DNA from: Pinus tabuliformis
Taxonomy: Eukaryota; Streptophyta; Pinopsida; Pinales; Pinaceae
Direction of reading: 5' to 3'
DNA: 64,000 bases
NCBI GenBank assembly: GCA_031772625.1
Contig: CM062805.1
Span: 513,650,102-513,714,101 of the forward strand
The translations under genes were made by a program, and so were the position numbers. Shown in pieces: positions 11,761 to 22,198 of this stretch; the stretch's first letter is position 1; each line of letters begins with the position of its first letter. The notes beneath the pieces are model-generated. The model saw only the letters and a list, made by a program, of their open reading frames with translations, had not been told where the DNA came from and did not search any database.

Positions 11761-13320
11761 ATGGCAAGGTCAAAGAAGAAAGCCTCCAAGCATGTTAAAA
11801 ATGTGTCTCCCTCCCCTACTAAAATAGAAGGCAATCCATTAGAATACATTCTATTTGAAACCCCAAAGTTTGATGGAAACTTTGATGTATGGGAAATAAG
11901 GATGAGGGCCTTCCTAATGTTTGAGGGGATTGAAGTCTGGGAGTCAGTGATTGATGACAGCAAGATGGATAAAGAATCCATGGAGTATGATGCACAAACA
12001 GCAAAACTAATCTTGGATGGACTCCCTGATTCTGTGAAGAGGAATCTAGGAAAATACACATCAGCAAAGGATATATGGGACAGACTGCATGACCTTCATG
12101 CAAAGGGAGCACTGACCATGACAATGAGTCAAGAAGAACCCATCATAAAAGCTGAGAATGAGAAGCTTGACCTCATCAAGGTTCAAGTAAGAGAAAGGGA
12201 TGAAGAGCTTGCCAAGGTTAAGAAGGAGCTTTACCAATGCAAGAAGAAACATCATGAAGAAGTCATATCCATGACAAATCAGCTGAATAGTGCAAAGAAG
12301 CAGGCAGATGCCTTGACAAGTCAACTTGAAGAAAGACACAAGAAAGTGAATAAGCTTGTGGAAGAGATTGGACAGTACAAGGAAGAGGTCTCCTCCCTTA
12401 AGTCCGAATTACAAGAAGCCAGGAAGCAGGCACAAGGAGCTGAAAAGAAAATGAAGAGCAGTCAAGCAAAAGATGAAGAAATCTCCAAAATGAAGACAGA
12501 TATTATCTCCTTCAAAATAGTAGCAGCTGAAGCTACTCGTAGCAAGGAAGAAACTGAGGAACAACTTGCAAAGAAAAATAATGAATGTGAAAAGTTAGAA
12601 GAAGAGATTGTCCTCCTCAGGAAGAAGGTTGAAGGGATGAACAAGATCATGAAGAGCTCTCAAGCTTTGGATGACATGCTCAGCTATCACAGATCTCCAT
12701 TTGATAAATCAGGACTTGGGTATGTAGCTGAACCCTCAAACAAGGATGAGGATGCTTTAAGCAAAGGAGATGTGAAGAAGCCAGAAAGAAGGTGTGATGC
12801 TCCTAGTTCCAGCAAAGGCAAGGAGAAAAATGAAGGCTGCAATAGAAGAAATCCTGCTCCAAGCAGAAAACCAGCTCTAAGAAGAAATGTAGCTGATGGC
12901 AAGAAGGCAAGAGGCAATGGTGATCATCAAAGGATCTCAAGGCAGCAAGAATTCAGAAGTACATCAATGAAACCTCCGTCTCCCAGGTACCAAAGTTCAT
13001 TTTATGGTTATTGTTATGTATGTTCAAACTTTGGTCATATGGCAAGAGACTGTAGAGCATTTAATAAAGATAGATGTTGTGGTCCCCGACAATCTCCAAG
13101 AAATAATTTCACAAGAAGAAATCATGAAATGTCATTCATGAATAATGTAGAATGTTTTAAGTGTCATAACATTGGGCATATGGCACGTGACTGTAATTTG
13201 AGATGGGCTGCTATGCAAACTAGACCCATGCAAAAGAAGAAAGTTACACAAGTATGGAGAAGAAAAGAAATACAGTGTGAAAGCCCCTTAAGCAACGCAG
13301 CTGATCTAAGTTTGTTTTGA
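11761..13320 (+). CDS. gag: Gag polyprotein of the gag-only Copia-type element
   Basis: A 519-residue frame that looks whole. Residues about 30-115 form the UBN2/Copia gag core (PKFDGNFDVWEIRMRAFL, later AKLILDGLP and the AKDIWDRLHDLH helix). Residues about 125-305 are a long, highly charged coiled coil. Two CCHC zinc knuckles follow: CYVCSNFGHMARDC at about 418-431 and CFKCHNIGHMARDC at about 465-478. The C-terminus is basic. The start is the first ATG, 213 bp after the PBS. No protease, integrase, RT or RNase H follows. A long coiled coil plus two knuckles resembles Gag of the Sirevirus/SIRE branch of Copia, whose coiled coils are reported to bind dynein light chain 8-like proteins. Placement in that branch is an inference. 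Confidence 0.88.
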   Translation: MARSKKKASKHVKNVSPSPTKIEGNPLEYILFETPKFDGNFDVWEIRMRAFLMFEGIEVWESVIDDSKMDKESMEYDAQTAKLILDGLPDSVKRNLGKYTSAKDIWDRLHDLHAKGALTMTMSQEEPIIKAENEKLDLIKVQVRERDEELAKVKKELYQCKKKHHEEVISMTNQLNSAKKQADALTSQLEERHKKVNKLVEEIGQYKEEVSSLKSELQEARKQAQGAEKKMKSSQAKDEEISKMKTDIISFKIVAAEATRSKEETEEQLAKKNNECEKLEEEIVLLRKKVEGMNKIMKSSQALDDMLSYHRSPFDKSGLGYVAEPSNKDEDALSKGDVKKPERRCDAPSSSKGKEKNEGCNRRNPAPSRKPALRRNVADGKKARGNGDHQRISRQQEFRSTSMKPPSPRYQSSFYGYCYVCSNFGHMARDCRAFNKDRCCGPRQSPRNNFTRRNHEMSFMNNVECFKCHNIGHMARDCNLRWAAMQTRPMQKKKVTQVWRRKEIQCESPLSNAADLSLF

Positions 13321-14337
13321 GAAAACTTGCTAAAATAAGACAAGCATACATTAAAGGGGAGCTTGTAAATTATTTTTGCTGAACTGTATTAACAGTCACT
13401 CCTTGATGGAATTTTTTTTTATAAGGGAAGGACATGAAGATAAATCTGCTATAACAGCAGAGAAGAAAAGGAGGCAGCACTCAAATGTAAAGAGCAGCAG
13501 CGCAAGAAGAAAAGTATGCATGGCAAGGAAACCCTCACAGCAGTGGGAAGACAAAATACAAAACAACAGTTTGGAAATTTTTTATGGAGCACATGCAAAG
13601 AAATGCATAAAGAAAAACAGGGACAGCATAGTTTTAAAGCACATAGATGAATGAGAATGGGTATGGCAGCAGAAAAACGAAAGGAATTGCACAGTAGTGC
13701 ATTGTGTAAAATGAATGAAGCTGAAGATCGTGTGAAGCAAGGGTGCATAAGAAATGGCAGCAGCCCGTGTTAATTTTTTTTTCGTGGAGAATGAAGTGCC
13801 AAGTGTATGTGCACACAGCAGTGCAAATTGCAGCAACAACACAACAGCAAGTGTATGGACAGTAGCAGCTTGAAGAAAAGTCTTCCCATCGTGAAGAAGG
13901 AGAAGCACACAGCAATGCAAACAAGAAAGATGCAGCAGCATTAAAGTTTTGTTGAAGAAATGAGATGTAATGGACAGCAGCACATGCAAAAGAAATTTTC
14001 CTTACAGCAGTAAAGGTAAATGTAATGAATTTGTTGTTCATTGAATTGAAATGCAAGATATGCAACAGTAGTGAATGTAAGAAATGTTTACACACAGCAG
14101 TGTAAATTTGTAAGTTGGGACAGTGTAATTGTTCCAGAAAAGACAGAGTATTTTGTCTTTGAAAAGTGCACAAGCAGTGCAAGTGTAGACACAGCAGTGT
14201 GGGGTAGACGCAGTAAAGAAGATGGAACAACAGTGCAGCAGAGAACATACAGCAGCATAAAAGAACAATGTAATGAGTTTGCACACACAGCAGTGCAATG
14301 ATTGTTTGTTTTGGAACTGCATTTGAAGCAGTCATTT
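13321..14337 (+). other. pol-free interior with repeated small hairpins
   Basis: No pol domain is present. The stretch is studded with NCAC-AGCA-GTGN' words that can fold as 4 bp stems: 13535-13546, 13689-13700, 13811-13824, 14092-14103, 14168-14180, 14189-14200 and 14281-14296. Long minus-strand frames here arise from the repeated words and encode Cys/His/Leu-rich low-complexity sequence. I regard them as shadows. Confidence 0.6.
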
Positions 14338-14701
14338 GGTGAATCCCTCTGTTGAGAGGAAGATGCTCTTTAGCATTGTTTGGTAAATCCCTTTGTTAAG
14401 AGGAAGATGTTTTTTTTTATATAACAGGTGAATCCCTCTGTCATGAGGAAGGTGCTCTTCAGCACATTGTAATGGTGAATCCCTCTGTCATGAGGAAGGT
14501 GCTCTTCAGCACATTGTAATGGTGAACCCCTCTGTCATGAGGAAGGTGCTCTTAAGCACAGTTTCAGGTTAATCCCTCTATTAAGAGGAAGACAACTTTG
14601 TTTGTTTATGAACTGCAGCAGAAGCAGTTGGTGGATCCCTCTATGTGAGGAAGATATCTTTGTAACAGCAGTACTGAGGAATCCCTCTACGAGAGGAAGT
14701 G
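14338..14701 (+). repeat. eight tandem units with CCCTCT...AGAGG arms
   Basis: Units start near 14338, 14382, 14427, 14474, 14521, 14567, 14630 and 14676. Each has GGTGAATCCCTCT-like sequence, a 4-9 base spacer and (AG)AGGAAG, so each can form a short CCTCT/AGAGG stem. Units 3 to 5 are nearly identical (47 bp period). A single related unit lies in each LTR (near 11322 and 15771). Confidence 0.75.
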
Positions 14702-14744
14702 TTTGGGTATGACTGAATGCCCAGCAGCTGAAATTAAAGGGGAG

Positions 14745-15982
14745 TGTTGAAATATTAATTTCACCTGCCGTACGGGAGCACTAAACGGCAACACAAAACC
14801 ATTCCCGAAAACCACCTATCTTTATCGCACCGCCTTTTGGCAAAGGCTGTTTTTCCTTGGAGCCCTCCGAACACATTCACACTCTGCCACGCGTCCCATG
14901 TACGAGCGCCGAAACCGCTGTTCCCCGGACGCTAAGGGTCGTTTCGTTTGCCCGTGACGTTGTGCGAATTGCGTCGGATCAGCGCAGCGGACCCAGATCC
15001 AAGTCAACCTGCGCGGATGTTAACGACAGTCTCCATGCAGCGCCGTACCAGCAGATGTGGCAGCCAACTCAGCAGTCGTGGCAGCGTCAGGCGTCAAGTC
15101 AGAATTTTGCGTGGAGTATAAGGCATTGTGTTTGACTGCCGGATGGAAGAGTTAATGAGTTTAATGCCTTTACGTATATTTTTGGTGGAGGCCTTTAATA
15201 AGGTAATGGGCATACGTCCCATATCTTTAATATGGTTATGGGCCATATTTATATATGTTTTTATATATGTTGTAGAGTAATGGGTACGTGCCGTAATTTT
15301 TATTTTTGTATGTTTTATATATAAAACGTTGTGTTGAGCCCGCATGTATATGCAGTAAAAAAAAGAAGGGGGCCGACGTGAATTAGTTTTCATGGGTATG
15401 GTGACTACGCATGATGGGTGCGTGATTTTTTTTGTGTGTTGTTCACGAAGAACATTGTAGTGTGTTCGCGCAGGATTGGAAAGAAGAATTGAGAAGGGTG
15501 CTTGCGCGCAGGGAGTTTGCTCCCGGTTATGTGATGAACGCACAGCAGTGCAAGGAGATATATGATGAACAGGGAAAGAGCACAGAGTGCCTGTGCGAGG
15601 AGGTTGAATGAGGAATAAGGGAGAAGGAAGCACAGCAGTGCTGAAAACATAACAGAGGCAAACTGTTATGTATTGTTGACCATAAAGAAAACACAGGAAC
15701 AGCTTGAAGCTGTTTTGTAATTTCCACAGCAGTGGAAAATCTGTGAGAGCAGCAGAGTTTTTTTTTGTGATTCCCTCTTTGAACAGAGGAAGAAGTATGT
15801 AACAGAATGTTTGTTTTTAATCAATAGAAAAATGTTTTATGGCTGTGTAATGAGCTGTTATGAGCATATTTGTTTTAATAGCTTCGCTGTGCAAAGATCC
15901 TGGAACAGTGGAAACAGAGCATTGGCTCTGTGGTGTCTGTGTGTTTGGTTTTGGTATTTTCCCATTTAAAAAATACCCAACA
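14745..15982 (+). repeat. 3' LTR of the gag-only element
   Basis: 1,238 bp, begins TGTTGAAATA directly after the purine tract GGGGAG and ends CCCAACA, followed by the target duplication CTATC (15983-15987). Confidence 0.9.
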
Positions 15983-16902
15983 CTATCATGGAAATTGAAG
16001 TGTGATCATTGTGGCTACTAGGAGTGAGTCGTAGAGTTTTGGTGTGGGCTGTTGTGCACCATGAGGCTGGTGTTAGGCTGCTGCAAGTCATGTTGAAGGA
16101 AGTGATTTTGTGCACTACAGTGAACCATAGTTTTGTGTCTTCTTCCGAGATGAGAGCCTATGTTTCCATGACTGTAACAAAATGTTGGTTAAGTCGATAA
16201 AATGCAGAAAGAGGAAGAATTTTTTTTTTATAATCAGTCATGCTGGGAAGCCAATCTATTCCAAGCTTTTTGTTGGAGTGTTTAGTCTTGATTGTGGTCA
16301 GTTAATATTGTTTAAATCAAAACTTGATTGTGGTCAGTTAATATTGTTTAAATCAAAACATGAGATGTGTTTGGATTTTTCACAGATATGGAGATGAGAA
16401 TAAGCAAGCATGATTCTCGACAACCTTGTAAGAAATCATATCTTATGTGGAGAAAAATTATATGGCAAATGTTACATGTTTGTTGCCTTGTTTTTGTCTC
16501 ATCCATATTAGTAATGTGTTAGAACTTGGGCGAGCTGAAAAATACTGAGATCCTGACACCGTTTCTCTTCATTTTGTTTTGCCTCATTAACAAAGTGGGG
16601 ACTGTGAGATGTAGTTTGCATCAGGTGTGTGTTTTTAAGAAAAACACTACATTGTATATCTAGACAATATATTTGATTTGGTTCTGGATGGCATATGGAG
16701 TTTTGTAAGCGGAGAAGATCTATTGATGAATGTTTAGAAAAATTTCAGAGTACATTTTTATTCTACCATTACGAGTGCACACATTTTTATTTCATGTATG
16801 CACTACTTCATTTATTTTATTTCAGTAAGTAGCTCTCTTGAAAATGGTTGAGGAATGGTATAAAACTTGACTTATAGGAATTTATTATTTTTTTCTTAAT
16901 AG

Positions 16903-17386
16903 GAAGAAGGATGGGTGGTTTGTTGTGCCTCCAAGGAACAATTTATTGCGTAGAAAAAAGCTAGTGATAGGGACGTCTCTACAACTTCAGCTTGCTATGA
17001 AGTCGATCAGAATAGTTCATTACCTGAATTAGATTCACTAGATATGAAGCTCCCTCGACAACTAGATCACCACCAATTTGGTTACCAATTGCAACAATTC
17101 TCAGGCTGCAAATAGGAGATGGACCCAACTCGAGCATAACCCATTTCTGCAACTTCCTCAAATGGAGAGCCCAAAACTTCCCTACAATATTGTCAATTCA
17201 TCCTCCATCTCGGAATAGGCATGAATACTCCATGACATGTTTATTGGAATCTGCAAACATGGAGATGCTTTTACCACACTCAACGTGTACAAGGCCTAAT
17301 GATCAACAACAACTAGGTGCATTTTATGGTGATGAGCAGGTTTACACAAACTCGAGAATGTTAAATAAATATTGCATCAACGACTG
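16903..17386 (+). pseudogene. NAC transcription factor fragment (last exon), decayed
   Basis: A polypyrimidine-rich stretch ending in AG (16881-16902) is followed directly by codons for EEGWVVC. This is the start of subdomain E of the NAC DNA-binding domain (usual form EEGWVVCRVFKK), where plant NAC genes commonly have their second intron boundary. The frame continues in diverged form with KKAS, then SSLPELDSLDMK and a Gln/His-rich part, reminiscent of the C-terminal regulatory region of NAC proteins. At least three in-frame stops are seen (after about residue 16, and near 17115 and 17139). Upstream NAC exons were not found. It is probably a truncated or retained-fragment pseudogene. Similarity beyond EEGWVVC is loose. 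Confidence 0.45.
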
Positions 17387-17959
17387 AATTGTGAAAGCTA
17401 GTAATGGAGGTTTAAATTTTGTAGGTCACAATAGATTGAGAATTAGGATTGCTAATCAATTGCAGATTCGAATGCATATACATTCTTACAATTTTTTGTT
17501 ATCAAAGAAGCCAATTCCAATTATACAAGGGTATTGAAATTGTGGAGCTAATCACTGGATATGAATTTAATTTTCTACCATATTTAAATGTGATTCAAAC
17601 TTTTGGATTTATATGTTAAAGAGTAAACTCTCTTGTAGGATGGAGAAATCTTGAACATTTTTCTTTTGCCTCATAATATGTCATGAAATGAAGTTCCAAC
17701 TGAGGATCTTGCATATTCAAATTCAATGACATGAATGTATTTTCAACAAATATAAGTGTGTTGCCTTATTATTTTTAGGGTTTCTTTCCAAAATTGTTAA
17801 CTTTTGAATTTGTTTTTTGTTTTTTACCATAAAGAACAAAGATTCAACGTAATTAAAATCTCTATTTGGGCACTGTGAATGTTGAAGCCACCTTAAAAGA
17901 ACATTTAAAATCATTTTGTTATTTTTTTAAATTACTTTTCATATTGTTTATAGAGAGAT

Positions 17960-18290
17960 AATAGTTGGAATTATGGGCATATAGTCTCTATAGAAACAAT
18001 ATGTTTCTGATCTCAATTATTGTCCCTAAAGATATAAAAATGTAATTATCTCAAGAGACAAAAAAATGAAATTTTCTCTAAAGAGACAATAATTCTTGCG
18101 TGCCTTTATAGAGACAATAATAATATGTATTCTATATTGTCTTTATAGGGATAATTTTTCAAGACAATAATTTGAGACAACTTCTTAAAGACAAACTTTA
18201 AGACAATATATAGATTTCATTTTGTGGCAAGTTAGACAATTGACTAGAAAATTGTTTTAAATATTGTCTTAAAACGTGGTACATGTAATG
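17960..18290. repeat. cluster of (A)GACAATA words in both orientations
   Basis: About ten copies of agagacaataa, aagacaat or the inverse attgtctttat crowd into 330 bp, for example near 18010-18030, 18090-18120, 18150-18190 and 18255-18275. Dense short direct and inverted words like this are typical of subterminal regions of some DNA transposons. No terminal inverted repeat or target duplication was found. Confidence 0.4.
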
Positions 18291-20055
18291 TGATGGCCTC
18301 GCAAGGAGAGATATTTGGAGTAATAGATTCATATCAGGCATAAACTTTATGCGCATGTTTTTCTTGGTTTTGAATTCCATGCCTTGGTGAGAGTCAATTT
18401 GGGAGAGACTAGCTAGGGAGAACTAAAAGGAAGAATGTCTTTTGAACGTGTGTCAGTGCATCCAGTCCCTTTGGTAAAACATATTGTAGTTCAATTTTTT
18501 TGTTTATGAGTTGAGTGTGTCATTCCTTGTATTTCTGCAAAGCTATTTTGAAATGCAAGATTTAATTCGAAACTGAAGTAGGAACTCCCATCTCATCGCA
18601 GAGTAATGCAAAACTTCATCCAATTAGTCCTTGCCCATTCGTTGAATGGGGGATATAGCTAGGGTAAAGAGTGGGATCAGCCTCGGAATGTTTTGAAATC
18701 CCAACCATCTTCAAGGACTGAAGGAATTCCAGGTGAATTCAATGGAAACATGCCTAGTCGAGAGTCAACTAGTCGACCTCGTTATTTTACGATTGAAAAT
18801 AAATGGTCTGTGAGCCCAAACCAAAGCCCAGTGGGACCCAGTTTAATTTTTTGGTCTTGTATAAGTTGGAATTGTTTTAAACAGGCATAGTTTAATCGAC
18901 CCCCTAACCACTCTTTGTTTGAGCAGAAAATTTGTGCAGTGGAACATTAAGGTTATATTTTTTTGTTTGGCATAAAGAAATAAAACAAAAGGTTCCTGGT
19001 ATTTTGTTATTTTCATTTATTTTTGAAATGAGTCGCGACACACTTTTGTTGAGCCACATAACAATCAACGAAGAAAGACCTTCCTCATGTCTTGAGGATT
19101 TGGTACAATTTGTGCTCAAAGGTATGATATTAAGGCTACTTAGATTAGAAGAATGACATCCAACATGCATATAAAATCCATGAATATAAAGGTCTATTTT
19201 TTTCTAACATTTTTTCAGTGGTGAAGGGTGAAATTGTATATCTATATGTTAAATGAAATGGATTTATAGCAATAGATTATATACCTTGAGATATGTCACA
19301 ATACTTCTAGTTCTAAGATCTAGATCCCTTGTTCTTAGCCACAAGTTGATGTTGTTGAAGAAACATGGCCTATCATTATATCATGGTAAGGAAACAATTC
19401 AAGCTCTCACCTAGGCTCTAATTACGTCAATGTTGATGCCCAACATTCAACAATATGCAGCAACAAACTCTAGCTTATTTTAGCATGAATATTTCCACAG
19501 TTGATAACTTGATGAGGTTGAATATTTCTGGTAAACTCTAGCTTAATTTTTTTCTCCAAATCACTAGCATAAGGATGTTTCTATCTTATGATTCCCTATA
19601 GCTTGGTTCCTTCTTATTGAATGTTTGTGGATCTGGAAGATAGGCTTTATCACATGGGAACTAGGCAATTACAAGTCATGTATAAGTTTCATGCTATTAT
19701 GAACTTTTGACAAGCCATTATGAACTTTTTCTCTAGTTCCATGCTTAATTATGAGCTTTTGGCAACCCATTATGATTTTTTTGCTTAATTATGTGATTTT
19801 ATCCCCATAACATCTCATAGAAACCTTAGAAAGTGTACATTGGGAAATACAAGCATAACTCATACTTATAATGCATCCAATTAACCATTATGTTAAAAGG
19901 AGACACCATATCCCTGTGTAGACCCATTATGTTAGTGGGAGGCATCACTCCTTTCTGGATGCCCCTTATTGCATAACAATAATTAATCATTGTTTTAATA
20001 GAAGTCTTAGATCCCTTACAAATACACCCATTCCAATAACCATAAGGATCTTCGT

Positions 20056-20589
20056 GGTGGTGGAGTAAGCACATTGTTTTATGTTGATAGTCTCATTATT
20101 ATATGAATAATCAACCATTATATTAGTAACAAGGTGGTGGAGTAAGCACATTGTTTTACGTTGATAGTCTCATTATTATATGAATAATCAACCATTATAT
20201 TAGTAACAAGGTGGTGGAGTAAGCACATTGTTTACATTGATAGTCTCGTTATTATATGAATAATCAACCATTATATTAGTAATGAGGTGGTGGAGTAAGC
20301 ACATTGTTTTAAGTTGATAGTCCCATTATTATATGAATAATCAACCATTATATTAGTAACAAGGTGGTGGAGTAAGCACATTGTTTTATGTTGATAGTCT
20401 CATATTATATCAGTAATCAACCATTATATTAGTAACGAGGTGGTGGAGTAGGCACATTGCTTTATGTTGATAGTCTCATTATTATATGAATAATCAATCA
20501 TTATATTAGCAACAAGGTGGTGGAGTAAGCACATTGTTTTATGTTGATAGTCTCATTATTATATGAATAATCAACCATTATATTAGTAA
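20056..20589. repeat. minisatellite, seven 76-77 bp units
   Basis: Units beginning GGTGGTGGAGTAAGCACATT start near 20056, 20133, 20210, 20286, 20363, 20439 and 20516. They differ by a few bases each. The last ends in 'attagtaac' near 20589. No coding capacity. Confidence 0.9.
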
Positions 20590-20726
20590 CAAAATGCAAC
20601 AAAATACATCACTCTCCATTATAATTTCACCCATTTTAATAACTATAGGCATTATGGTATATTATAGATAAAACAAGCACATAATCCCTTGCCAATCATA
20701 AGTGGTGGGAGGCCCATTTGTAAATG

Positions 20727-21805
20727 TGATGCAGGAGCATCCTGACACCTCAATGAAAGCAAAATAGAGAAAGAGGACAGGTGGACAACCACATGGATAG
20801 CCAAGCCAAGATTCGGTTAATGAACTAATTTTAGTTAAAAAAATCAGTTAAAACTGAATGAATGTGTAATAAGAACGGTAGGATTCTTGAGTAAATGAGG
20901 AAGAAGGAGAGGAGAATCGTGTGTAAGGGAAAGAAGACAAGAATAGGAAAACCCTGTGCGTGAGAGAGAGGACGAGATGTAGTTGCCTGAGAAATTCTGG
21001 GTTAAGGCTGAAATGCCTTAAAATTGTAATCTGCATTTGTGTATAATAGAAGCGTTTCTGTGTGAACTTGCGTATTTATATGTCTTTGTTGTTTTTCCGG
21101 TCTTCTTTTCTCTTGAAAATGAAAATGTAAATGCCGCAGTACAGGCATGTTAATATGCAGCGCTATATTTGAGTTTTATTCTGGAAATTGTCAATTCGCG
21201 GGTCTGTATTATATCTGGAAATTGGGATGGCTTCCGATTTATGTCGATGGGAGGATGATCCCTTCCTTGCAACCGCGGAAGGTGTGCAGGACTCGCCTGA
21301 CAGAAAAACTGCAGATCTTGTGGGAGAAGACGACTCAGACGACGCAACACTCGACAGCGGTGGGCAACGATTGGCATGCCCTGGTCATGGAGCATGTGCG
21401 TGTGGTGTCCAACAGCAGCCAGGGCGATAATCCGCCAAGGGCCGTAGCTTATGCTTTCGATGCTGCGGAGCGATCAAAAGGGTATGGTTTTACTTAAGAA
21501 GGTAATTTGATTCATGTAATGCTTATGGGGGATGTTCTGACCTTTGAATGTAGGGTTAAGAGTAAAAAGATGCCTGACATCGAAGTGTTTGTGGGGAATC
21601 TGCACTGGAGTGTCGTCAGTGCCAAGTTAGCGAAGTTTTCAAGGACGCGAACGCTGTCACCATGGCTGAGGAAGTGCTGCGCAGTCATCTGAGAAGACTG
21701 AGAGAAGTCTCAGAATGGGGCTTCCTGGGCCCATAACCCACAGGTCTCAAGATCGGGTCTGTAAAAATTCTGAAAATGAAGATCACCCAGTCTTCGTTTT
21801 CATCA
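20727..21805 (+). repeat. 5' LTR of the compact element
   Basis: TGATGCAGGA...TTTTCATCA. It contains an RNA-recognition-motif-like octet (VFVGNLHW) at 21585-21608 and an RNP1-like RSKGYGFT at 21471-21494 in the same frame, suggesting a captured gene fragment (see findings). Confidence 0.85.
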
Positions 21806-21807
21806 AG

Positions 21808-21819
21808 TGGTATCAGAGC
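21808..21819 (+). other. primer binding site of the compact element
   Basis: TGGTATCAGAGC lies two bases after the 5' LTR end at 21805 and is followed by AGGAAAG. Confidence 0.85.
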
Positions 21820-22120
21820 AGGAAAGATTTCCTGCGGAGAGGAAGAAAGAAGGTACGAAGGAAACAAGAGGTACAGTTTTTAATTTTTAATTTGTTTGTG
21901 AATGTGAGAAGATTGCAGCAAACCTAGAGCAGGAGTGCTCAATGGGTTCGAGAGGAGAGAACCGCGGAGATGCCGAGAGGACTAAGCTCAGGAGCGAAGC
22001 TTGGTAGGGCATCTGGTAGCAGGGAGGACTTGCTATTGCAGAGGTTTGGTTGCAGCTCACAGAAGGCAGTTCCACTGAAGTAGAGAAACAGTGGGTAGAA
22101 TTGCGAATTGCGAAGGAAAC

Positions 22121-22195
22121 GCATATGACCAGGAGGTCATAATTTTGTACCTCGGGAGCATATGACCAGGAGGTCATAATTTTTGTACCTCGGGA
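22121..22195 (+). repeat. 37-38 bp palindrome-bearing repeat x2 before the 3' LTR
   Basis: Two near-identical units (22121-22157, 22158-22195) each contain ATGACC-AGGA-GGTCAT, a perfect 6 bp stem with a 4 base loop. Each ends in CTCGGGA, a purine-rich word; the second lies directly before the LTR TG at 22199. Confidence 0.8.
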
Positions 22196-22198
22196 GTC

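Larger units (their letters stand above)
10296..15982 (+). mobile_element. gag-only Copia-type LTR retrotransposon (TR-GAG-like)
   Basis: A 5,687 bp element with 1.24 kb LTRs starting TGTTG and ending CCAACA, a Copia PBS (11537-11548), a gag frame (11761-13320), about 1.4 kb without pol, a purine tract (AAAGGGGAG, 14736-14744) and a 3' LTR. A 5 bp target duplication flanks it. The LTRs differ by roughly 30 substitutions and a few small indels by eye, so the insertion is fairly young. It carries only gag, matching the published class of plant terminal-repeat retrotransposons with a GAG domain, and must have depended on enzymes from another element. As a unit it looks whole. Confidence 0.9.
15988..20055. 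other. intergenic sequence
   Basis: AT-rich, no complete gene. It contains an exact ~35 bp tandem duplication (16288-16358, word gattgtggtcagttaat), the NAC-like exon fragment at 16903-17386 and a cluster of GACAATA-type words (17960-18290). The rest (18400-20055) shows nothing I can assign. Confidence 0.5.

Noticed and set aside
13582-14335. Minus-strand frames up to 233 residues opposite the gag-only element's interior
   Set aside because: Cys/His/Leu-rich low-complexity arising from repeated CACAGCAGTG words on the plus strand; no similarity to any protein family I know.
20056-20589. CRISPR-like array
   Set aside because: Units are contiguous with no unique spacers, and the genome is a plant nuclear genome.
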